From the NCBI GenBank assembly GCA_936450465.1, contig OW388296.1:47815750-47879749 (forward strand): a stretch of 64,000 nucleotides of DNA, in the 5' to 3' direction. Under the pieces are notes generated by a model. That model made no database searches, was not told the origin of the DNA, and worked only from the letters and a program-made list of their open reading frames with translations. The DNA is from Gibbula magus. Lineage: Eukaryota; Mollusca; Gastropoda; Trochida; Trochidae. Numbering within the stretch: position 1 is the stretch's first letter; every line of letters begins with the position of its first letter. A program made the position numbers and the translations under genes. This document shows, piece by piece, positions 56,301-64,000 of this stretch.

Positions 56301-59300
56301 TTTCCAATTAAAATCGAGTAACATTATTATGCATGTGCAGAAATCGAAAGTGCACGTCCTATAACATAGTTATATGACCTATTAAACATTTTCAACCCAA
56401 ATTTGTTATTTTGTCTGGTTTAAATAAGATCCCAAAATTACGTTTGACTCACAGTGCATTGTCCGGTTTTCGATCAGAAATCCATACTTTTACTCTCATA
56501 TCGTCAATATACTAATCCGAGTATCATAAAAATGGTTGTTTTCGGTAACAGTTGGTACTTCTCGATAAAGTAAGACCATTTATAACGTTTGGCATATTTG
56601 ACCCCCAACAACACAATGGATGTACCACAATTCTCCTGGGTGTTCTCCAGGGGTTATAAACCTCCTTTCAAAAATTGTGCATGTATTTTTTGAAGGACCA
56701 CCTTGGTGAATATTTAAGGTTACAGTAATTCCCTATGAATTGTACATGTTGTTTGTTTTCCAGAGATGATTGGTTGACGAGTGGTTTAGTGGCGCCATCT
56801 CAATCAGGCGGGATACAGTGGAGGGGCGATCGCACTGTTTCGCAGGGATTTGCATTCTGGGTAAATCAGTCTGCAGCGCTGGAAGCAGGGGCAACGATCA
56901 TCTACACAGATGCAGGTACGTTTAGAGTGATAGTTCCTGGCAGGTTGATTATGAACAGTTGATGGAGCATTGAAGGGTGACGGATGGTGGATGGGTCACA
57001 GGGTGGATAGATGATGGGTTGGTGGGGTAAGTGGATGGTGAGATAGAATTAGATAGGAGTGATGGATTAAAGGGTGAATAGTTAGTGGAATGTTGGTGAA
57101 TCTTTGATGAATATTTGTCTGGGAAGATAGGTGGTTTATGATGGGATTGGACTGATGGAATAAAGAGTGAAAGTTAGTGGATTTGTTGGTGGATGAATAT
57201 TGTCTGGCAGGATATGTGGTTAAATGAAATTGAGCGATTGGGGGTTGTCTTTGGGAATTGTTGGACAGATTGATGGTAACATAGCTGTTAAATGGAATTT
57301 TTCATGAAGGGATGAGAGGGTGTGTTACCGCGTTGATGGATCTACATCTCGATTGATAAGTCGGTGAATGAATAAATCAATATTTCTGAATGAATGGGAC
57401 AATCCCTGATATTAACCAAGAACTGCAGTCTCAGGGGCACTTATATTCAATGTCAATGCATAAATTTCAGGAAATGAGTACGGCTGGGGAGCCACAAGAT
57501 CATCTGAGCCAATGTCCTTCATCTGTGAGATTGACATCAGTGAAGCTTACAGAATAGTACAGGAGTATCGTGACTTTGGTAAGTTAACTTTTCTACTCAT
57601 ACTGAGGCGTCCATTTTGTTTTATATTATTTTGTTTGGTTTTAATACATGCCAACATACCATATGTGATAATTTCAGTTTAAGTAATTTCACTCAACTTG
57701 CATATTCATTCCAAATCGCCAAATATATCAAAATTACTAGTCTCTCATAATGGTGGCCCATAAGGGACATTAAGTATTTTTCATAATATCTTGGATTTCT
57801 CGCATTGAAACAACAGAAAACTAGTATATAACACAAACTCAAAATAAAACACAGAAAACTCAAAATGAAACACAAAATATTAACACTGAAAAGTGAAAAA
57901 CTGTTTCATGAAATTCTATGAAACTACCTTCTCTGCCCAAACGGACATAATTAGTTTTTTACTCAAAGTAAAGTATCAAAACTAGCCCCCGAGGAAATGT
58001 CATTCATTAAGGATCCCTTTTAAAAAAAATTTAAAGCCCAGTGTGCTTAGTACATTGAATGCGGTAAGCAAATTATTTTGCTTTGTAGAATATGGTTTGG
58101 CAGGCCTGTAGCAACAGGGGGGCTAGCCCCCCCACAAATTTTAGGGAGAATTTTTTTTTTGCTCTCTATTCCAAAGTATTTTTCAACCTGAAAGACATTG
58201 CAAATAACCTCGTGAGAGAAAATTCTGATGATGTACGTAACGTTTGCATGTAAGTCACAAGTATCGTGTCTGACGTATCTAAATTGACAATGACAATAAA
58301 CATAACTGGCTCTATCTACTTTGTAAGAAGTGAAGATAGGATGTTTATTTTTTGGAAAATTCTGATAGTGCAAGTGGATGTTTGAGTATAACGCATACTG
58401 CGTAGACAAGTATTGCACCGTTTACCCAAAATACCTTTTGAGGATGAGTAAGTTTAAGTACGAAGCTGAACTGTATACAATATTAAAACAAGGTAACCCC
58501 CCCCCCCCCCCCACTGAGCTTGCAAATTCCAAATTTCAGCCCCCCCCACTCCCGAAATTGCCTGTTTGGACACTCTGTATCCAACAACCAGAATTAATAA
58601 ATTGTATTATCATTTTGTTTTGTAGATTATGGTTTGGACACACTTGATCCAAACGATATTCCGCGAGGACCCAAATTCTTGGTGGAACCAGTTAGTACCA
58701 CCATTCTGGGTACGACAACCGCCGTTTTTCTGGAATGTGTCGCACAGTCTGTGCCCAACCCAGGCTACTTCTGGAAGAGGAGGGTTGGAACCACGTTCAC
58801 GAAGATTGAAACTCAGAATGATAATAGATATACAATGACCAATGGGAGACTGACGATAAACAATCCGACCAATGGGGACGAGGGGCATTATCAGTGCGAT
58901 GCTGAAAACGACCAAGGGATTGCACTCAGTCGATCAGTCCAGCTATCTTTCGGAGGTGAGTTGTGAATATTAACATAAATCTCAAAAATAGATAGAAGTT
59001 CATATAATTGATAATTGTTTTCAGTTTTGTTTTACGATTATTTCATTGATATATGTTTCCATTGTTGCTCTATGATTATTTCATTGATAACCATTTACAA
59101 TGTTGCTCCATGTTTGACTTTGGATCAACAGGTCAGGTTTTGAATTAGACAGGGGCTCGGCAATTTTATCTACTGTAGAGAACTGTTCTACATGCAGTAA
59201 GGTTTTGGTGCAATGCTACACTGAATTTCTGTGCAGTACCACCCATTGTTCGCTAGTTCCAGACGATGCTTGCAGGTTTCACCGCAGAGCATACTGTTGT

Positions 59301-62300
59301 GGGATTTCTCCCTGAAATAATACTAGCAAATAAATCTTCTTTTCTTTTGTAGTTTTGGGGGAGTTCTCCAATGTTCGTGTTGCACCTACGGTGGCCCAAG
59401 AATTTGAGGGTGCTCAACTGAACTGTCCGCCAATCAATGTCAAACCAGGTGAGAAAATATTTATTTTTTAATTTTTCTTCTTTTCTTGATCCTTCAGGAG
59501 GAAAATAACTATTTTCCCTCAGTGAGCCTAATTTAATGTCTTTAGCCTCATTGATATGTGAAACATAGGCATTTTAATAATCATGATCTGCCATCCAGGG
59601 GCGGGATAGCGCAGTGGTTAGCGCGTTCGCCTTTGGATCAAGAGGTCCGGAGTTCGAATCCCGCCAAGGGCACAGCAACTTTGTCTGCAGTAGAGAACTG
59701 TTCTACACGCAGTAAGGTTTGGGTGCAATGCTACAATGAATTTCAGTGTAGTACCACCGCAATGCATAACCACATTGCGTTGCGGGCTTTCTCCCTGCCT
59801 AATTAGTTTTCTTCATTTTGACGATATAAAAATGCCCAGAGCACCTGTTCAAACCTTTCACCCCTTAGCAGGCTTCTACATGGGAGATTCGAATCCCGCC
59901 AGGCGCACGGCAAGGTTTGGGTGCAATGCTACACTGAATTTCAGCTTAGTACCACCCATGGTTCGCTAGTTCCAGCCGATGCCCGCAGGTTTCACCGCAA
60001 TGCATAGCCACATGGCGTTGCGGGCTTTCTCCCTGCCATAATACTAGCAGCCGCGATATAAGTGAAATACTCTTGAAAGTGGCGTTAAACCCCAACTCAC
60101 CTCACCTCACCTCTGCCATCCACTGGCCTGCTAATTGGATTACTGAAAAACCTTGAATAAATAACTGCCTCTAAGAAACGCTGGTCTAAGTTGAAATAAA
60201 AATCACCTGCATTGAATAATCGCAGGGTTAATTTGCAAATTTAAAAAAACTAAATAATTTTTGTGTGCATAAATACTTTGGTATATTGACATGAAAGCGT
60301 GTCAAAAGTCTGTTAGGCTGGTGGGTGTTTAAGAAATGGCATACCTCCATCCGCGTGTACAATTATAATTTCATGTTTGTTGACAATTTATTGCATATTG
60401 TAAACTTATTATTTCATAAGTATGACCTCGACTGCAGATGATAAATCATGTGAAGCTTGATGCCAGAGGATGTTCTAAGTTGGACAACTTGTACCTAACC
60501 CGATTCTTAGAATAAAATATGTTTAAACTAAAAACAGAGCTACAGAGCCAATGGCTGTATTTATTTCTAACCTGACAAGAACTTTTTCTAAAGTATTTAT
60601 TTAATTAATCATTTTACTAATGATTTGATCAGTCATGAGAAAAATATTGATAAATATGAGATTTTGAATATGTTAAGGATTTTATTTTCCTTTTGTATCA
60701 TGAATAATTCTCATAGTGAGCTCATGATAAGCAATATTTTCAATTTTCAATATATAATAATATTATTTTATTTCTCTCCTCAGCGGGAAAATACCAATGG
60801 TACAAGAACAATGTCGCCACATTCATCCGTCCAAGCCTACAATCGTACATCTTCATCTCGAACAACGGCAAGCTGTACTTCTCAGAGGTGACACGAGATG
60901 ACGCAGGGAGATATCATTGTATCGTCTCGCTCACCAGTATGAGTGGAGTCGGGAATTACGAGGGGGCTAGTCAGAACCCCAGCAAAACCAGTCTCGGCTT
61001 TCAACTCCAGGTCAATTCTCAAGGTGGGTATAGCCGATTCTATATTACTTAATGTATCCTTCCAAAGCCACTTTGTTTTAGCCTATATTTCAATTGCTTT
61101 ATGTTGAAATATCCCTGCTATATCTTTCCAAAGTCACTTTTTAAATGTCAGTGGAATAGAGATTTGTTTTATCTTAAATTTAATTGAGCCATGTCATCTT
61201 GTCATTGATGCCAAATGGAACTATTGTTCTCAGCTCATTGGGGGGCGGGATCATTAGGGTGAATGGTGAATATGGATTTCTTGTTAATGCATTTCTCGCC
61301 CAATGATCCCGCCAGGGGCACGGTAACTTTGTCTGCAGTAGAGAACTGTTCTACACGCAGTCAGGTTTGGGTGCAATGCTACACTGAATTTCAGTGCAGT
61401 ACCACCCATGGTTCGCTAGTTCCAGCCGATGCTCGCAGGTTTCACCGCAATGCATAGCCACATGGCGTTGCTGGCTTTCTCCCTGCAATAATACAGCAAA
61501 GATATCAGTGAAATACTCTTGAAAGCAGCTTTAACCCTGTGTCATCATACCTCCAACATAATTATGTTGACCTTGTTGTGAGCTGGTCAATAATTTTGGA
61601 ACGGAGATTATGAAAAAGGTCAAAATTTGAAAATATTAATAATATTTTAATTAATAACATAACATACAAACTGAAAATACACTTGTATACACGGTGAATC
61701 TAAAATACTGTGGTACAACTAATATATTTGTGAACGATGTCAACCTTTTTGGCAGCCATGATATCCTTTCGAGCTCTCCCATTTAAAAACTGTTCAAAGT
61801 ATTTAATTATTTCTGTTGTATTTCAGTTGGAGGAAACTACCAACCAGTAATCCAGGACGATTTCATCTCTGTCTTCCCCCCTCAACCACAGAAAGGACAG
61901 GATATTCAGTTGGAATGCTTTGCTTATGGAACGTAAGTAACTAATCACCTCCATTTGATAACGAACACCAATATTCATAAACATAGTTAATACATTAAAA
62001 TATAACTGGATTCAATAATTAGCAGTACGGATATGTTGATTAAACAAGAAAGGCTCTTCAAGCTTTATAAGCCTCAACTCATAACTCTCACAGCTGTCAC
62101 TGGCTAATTCAAGCCTTGCTGCATCTCCTCACCTTTTCTGTACCGGCTAATTCTGTTTGGACAACTAAGTACACCATGCTGACAAGCTAGCACCGACTGG
62201 TGCAAGGCACCGTATTTCCTCGAATACAACCCGGGTTCTATTTTCATTCAGTATCCGCCGCTAATGGCTGCAATACTGTCGAAGCGGCGTTTAACAATAA

Positions 62301-62885
62301 CTCACTCACTCACTCATTCAGTATCCCCTTATCCCCGGGTTCTATTCAATGCCTGGGTTGTATTCGAAGAAATATGATAGACCTTCAATTCATAATTGCA
62401 AGATGTGTGAAAAGCATATATATTGATAGTAGATGAGAATTTATAATAAGCTTGCAAAATAACAAAAGACAAATTAAACTGAAAATTGTTTCAAAAGGTG
62501 GGGGGATGGGGTTCGAATCCCCTTAACCCACCCTTGATTTGGAACTACTCCCAAAAGAGTTCCCAATATTGTTTATGCATTGCATAACTCATCGCACCAA
62601 TCTTTCATAAATTTCTAGCGTGTCATGGGTGAATGTAATTTATACAATACAACTTGACTGATTCTATGATGAACTCTTTGCCTCTATCTGACAGAGGCCC
62701 ATTGGTATATAGATGGGAACGAATCGGATCCAAGAGGATGCCAGCGGATGTGCGCTTTGATGACCACAACAGGAAGTTGACTATACCAAACGTCGGACCG
62801 CAGGACCAGGGCACTTACAAGTGTGTTGTGTTTAGCTCCGCAACCAGCCAATCAGACGAGAAGCTCTACAACCTGAGGATCGATG
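53338..62885 (+). CDS. Cont: Contactin (CTLD and Ig domains; 5' part, gene continues past the right edge)
   Basis: Ten coding exons: 53338-53398, 53900-53994, 54444-54529, 56764-56915, 57471-57578, 58626-58955, 59353-59448, 60784-61023, 61827-61932 and 62695-62885. All are GT-AG and in frame, giving 488 residues plus one base. Residues 1-17 are a signal peptide (MKHLLLVLWFCGVVNSQ). A C-type lectin domain follows (exons 2-5), then Ig1 (exon 6), Ig2 (exons 7-8) and Ig3 (exons 9-10). An N-terminal lectin domain followed by Ig domains is the arrangement of insect contactin, a GPI-anchored neural and septate-junction adhesion protein with six Ig and four fibronectin III domains. Vertebrate contactins lack the lectin part. 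About half or more of the protein should lie beyond the window. The ATG at 53338 is chosen because it leads straight into the signal peptide. The contactin name rests on architecture, since the later domains are not visible. Confidence 0.87.
53455..53688 (+). repeat. SINE family S2, diverged
   Basis: TCAAGAGGTGTCGAATTTG, AATCCCGGCAGGGGCTCGGC, then a shortened body to GTGAATTAAACCCTAAATC. It is in contactin intron 1. Confidence 0.75.
54590..54900 (+). repeat. Right-hand monomer of the composite SINE
   Basis: Starts CCTAATTAGTTTTCTTCATT, with AGCACCTGTTCAAACCTTTC and GGGAGATTTGAATTCCGCCA, then the S2 3' body and a CACCTCACCTC tail. It is nearly identical to 59798-60112. Confidence 0.8.
54990..55225. 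mobile_element. Partial MITE of the AGGGAGGGTTC family
   Basis: AACATATTACTGTGGGC, TTTAATAAAGACACGC and ACAATGAGAAGTGAAACG follow the order of 51938-52359. Confidence 0.55.
55226..56115. other. Contactin intron 3, part; no gene seen
   Basis: AT-rich intron with nothing recognised. Confidence 0.45.
56116..56633. mobile_element. AGGTACATCC-type MITE with a small insertion
   Basis: TTAA then TGGTGCATCCATTGTGTT at the left; AACACAATGGATGTACCA then CAAT at the right. Relative to 7356-7853 it carries an extra segment around 56244-56300 that repeats ATCATAATTACTAG on both sides. Confidence 0.8.
56950..57400 (+). repeat. Decayed GGATGGTGGAT-type minisatellite in contactin intron 4
   Basis: Many variants of GGTGGATG, GGATGGTG, TGATGGGTTGG and AGTTAGTGGA.TGTTGGTG occur over about 400 bp with a strong G/A strand bias. 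No fixed period survives. Confidence 0.6.
57604..57740. mobile_element. Fragment of an AGGTACATCC-type MITE in contactin intron 5
   Basis: GGTTTTAATACATGCCAACA, CATATGTGATAATTTCAG and TGCATATTCATTCCAAATCG match the left half of that family. The rest of the intron (to 58625) has a G/C patch at 58110-58140 and poly-C at 58498-58513. Confidence 0.55.
59126..59330 (+). repeat. SINE family S2, truncated at both ends
   Basis: AGACAGGGGCTCGGC, GAGAACTGTTCTACATGCAG and ACCACCCATTGTTCGCTAG belong to the S2 body. It ends about 20 bp before contactin exon 7. Confidence 0.75.
59597..60112 (+). repeat. Composite (dimeric) SINE with 11-bp target duplication
   Basis: TCTGCCATCCA flanks both sides (59586-59596 and 60112-60122). 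The left monomer (59597-59797) has an intact tRNA-like head, GGATAGCGCAGTGGTTAGCG with GGAGTTCGAATCCCGCC, and the S2 body up to CTTTCTCCCTG. It is fused at 59798 to a second monomer starting CCTAATTAG and ending in (CACCT)n. The single outer duplication shows both halves inserted together. Confidence 0.85.
60123..60783. other. Contactin intron 7, remainder; no gene seen
   Basis: AT-rich sequence up to the acceptor CTCTCCTCAG. Nothing else is recognised. Confidence 0.45.
61299..61540 (+). repeat. SINE family S2, 5'-truncated
   Basis: Begins CCCGCCAGGGGCACGG and runs to GAAAGCAGCTTTAACCC. GGCGGGATCATT (about 61246) and AATGATCCCGCC (about 61302) form a 12-bp inverted pair at its left edge. Confidence 0.75.
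62206..62372. mobile_element. Inverted-repeat element with CGTATTTCCTCGAATACAAC ends
   Basis: ACCGTATTTCCTCGAATACA with CCGGGTTCTATT on the left, and GGGTTCTATTCAATGCCTGG with TTGTATTCGAAGAAATATG on the right, are inverted arms. It is interrupted by the SINE tail at 62257-62313. Confidence 0.7.
62257..62313 (+). repeat. 5'-truncated SINE tail with perfect 13-bp target duplication
   Basis: TCATTCAGTATCC at 62244-62256 is repeated exactly at 62314-62326. Between them is a 57-bp tail, CGAAGCGGCGTTTAACAATA followed by ACTCACTCACTCACTC-type repeats. Confidence 0.8.
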
Positions 62886-62932
62886 GTATGCGTCAATCCA
62901 TCCTCGCTGTTTCCAAGTAGCTTGACTAATAC

Positions 62933-63340
62933 TTAAAGGGAGGGTTCCGTCGCCATCTTGGATCTTTTGCATTACGTGAAATGAAAACACGCTATATTGT
63001 ACTTAATTTCCCAACTTTTTAATAATAAAACATATACACTGACAGAATGTTCACATAGTAACACAAAACATGTCCTAAAACTAATAACAATTTGCTGTTA
63101 TGCAGTAGCGAATTTTTCCCCACTCGCAGGGCCGAATGGCTTCACTTCTCATTGTTTATATATTTCAACAAATTTGCGCTTGTCTTTAAATTCATCAAAA
63201 TATTACCTATATTACATTTAAAGTCTTTTAATTTCACTGTGTTTTAATCATGTATCAGTAGCATATTTGTGTAAACAAGGATATCCTCTCGAATTTCGTT
63301 TCCACAAAAAATACCACGATGGAGAGAATCCTCCTTTTAA
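62933..63340. mobile_element. TTAA-flanked MITE, AGGGAGGGTTC family (intact ends)
   Basis: TTAA at 62933-62936 and 63337-63340. The ends are AGGGAGGGTTC and, inverted, AAGGAGGATTC. The interior includes CCATCTTGGATCTTTTGC and GGCTTCACTTCTCATTG. It begins 47 bp after contactin exon 10. Confidence 0.8.
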
Positions 63341-64000
63341 AGGAACAGTCCATCCCTAGGAGTTTGTCTATTGTCACAGTACAGTTACCGGTACATGAGG
63401 AAATAACAGGAAATAAGTCTAGGAGAAAACATGGCTCCAAAGGTCTTATGCTCTAAGTAAAGCCTAAAGGGAGGGATTATCTTGACCTCGAGGTTTTTTT
63501 AAGAGCAGAGGTGTAGTGTTTTCTCCAATTTACAAACTGTTATGTCAAAATTTTAAATTTATAAAAATAAAATTCAAATCTTGCATAATAAAGAAGTGTA
63601 AACTGTATTTTTACGGTTTGCTTGAAATTTCCTAAAATGCAAAAGACAATTTTTGTAAATTCTATGCACCCTAGAAACAGTGATAAACAAAAACAATGAA
63701 ACATTGGTTGTCATATGCTCTAAGGATATGGATGGTAAAATCCAATTTATTTCGTTTATATAATTAAAAAGGGTATATTCATTGGTGCTTCATTTGAATA
63801 TTTCATAGCTTAGTGTCTAGGGGTATTTTAAGTTTAGAGTCTGAGGTGTTACTTTTGATTCACTGTTACATACAAAATTCACATTAATAAATACATTGCT
63901 TTAGTCTTCCTTCAAAAGGGTACCGTTATCCACTGTATTTGAATATTTCACAGCTAAGTGTCTTGAGGGATTTTAAATATAATTACAGTCTGAGGTGTTA
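63341..64000 (+). repeat. Contactin intron 10, visible part, with a two-copy tandem repeat
   Basis: TTTGAATATTTCATAGCTTAGTGTC (about 63796) to GTCTGAGGTGTTA recurs as TTTGAATATTTCACAGCTAAGTGTC (about 63939) to GTCTGAGGTGTTA at the window edge, a period of about 145 bp. No exon is seen in this stretch. Confidence 0.7.

Larger units (their letters stand above)
53900..57578 (+). other. C-type lectin domain of contactin (exons 2-5)
   Basis: Starts CPDNWYRHVDNCYRF (long-form N-terminal Cys pair), then AAQKCF (C1), AAIVSVNTKEEHQFI and SFICEIDI (C4). The WND motif, EPN/QPD triads and the C2-C3 disulfide pair are absent: the corresponding segments read ATIIYTDAGNEYGWGATRSS and SGLVAPSQSGG. The fold is supported, but calcium-dependent sugar binding is not expected. 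Confidence 0.85.
58626..62885 (+). other. Ig domains 1-3 of contactin (exons 6-10)
   Basis: Ig1: LEC, GYFWKRR and DEGHYQC. Ig2: LNC, YQWYKNN and DDAGRYHC. Ig3: LEC, YRWERIG and DQGTYKC. Each has the Cys, Trp and Asp-x-Gly-x-Tyr-x-Cys pattern of C2/I-set domains. Ig1 is encoded by one exon; Ig2 and Ig3 are each split once. Confidence 0.9.

Overview
The window reads as an AT-rich, intron-rich animal genome. The gene content (a contactin headed by a C-type lectin domain, two DD3-3-like secreted proteins) and the abundant tRNA-derived SINEs ending in CACCTCACCTC or ACTCACTCACTC point to a lophotrochozoan, most likely a mollusc and perhaps a gastropod. That assignment is inference from repeat style and gene structure, not from a marker gene. 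No viral, bacterial or toxin gene was seen. All exon models were built by eye from splice sites, reading-frame continuity and family similarity. In the multi-exon genes every internal junction keeps phase exactly.

Layout. (1) 495-11960, minus strand: the first five coding exons of a DD3-3-like secreted protein (here DD3-3a), running off the left edge. Its fourth intron holds an intronless, opposite-strand, acidic Cys/His-rich protein gene (2132-3175) preceded by five CCAAT boxes. (2) About 12030-12340: a compact divergent promoter between DD3-3a and (3) DD3-3b, plus strand, 13125-41663, a complete 13-coding-exon gene for a 682-residue DD3-3-like protein. Its 12-kb second intron carries a full-length but broken piggyBac element (24735-30889, two transposase pieces). 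(4) 41664-53327: an 11.7-kb stretch with no convincing gene, made largely of mobile-element relics, with a possible contactin promoter carrying SOX and POU sites near 50.66-50.84 kb. (5) 53338 to the right edge: the first ten coding exons of contactin (signal peptide, C-type lectin domain, three Ig domains), with the remaining Ig and fibronectin domains outside the window.

Introns and spacers are crowded with small DNA transposons. They include several families flanked by TTAA, a Tigger-like element flanked by TA, hAT-like elements nested in each other with a perfect 8-bp target duplication, and a palindromic element with a 10-bp duplication. There are also two SINE families, one LINE relic, and at least six small (about 110-195 bp) two- or three-copy tandem duplications.

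The most interesting items are the head-to-head DD3-3 pair sharing a promoter yet no intron positions, a possible cupredoxin-like C-terminal domain in DD3-3b, the nested intronless gene of unknown family, the composite SINE with an 11-bp target duplication, and the SOX/POU cluster upstream of contactin.
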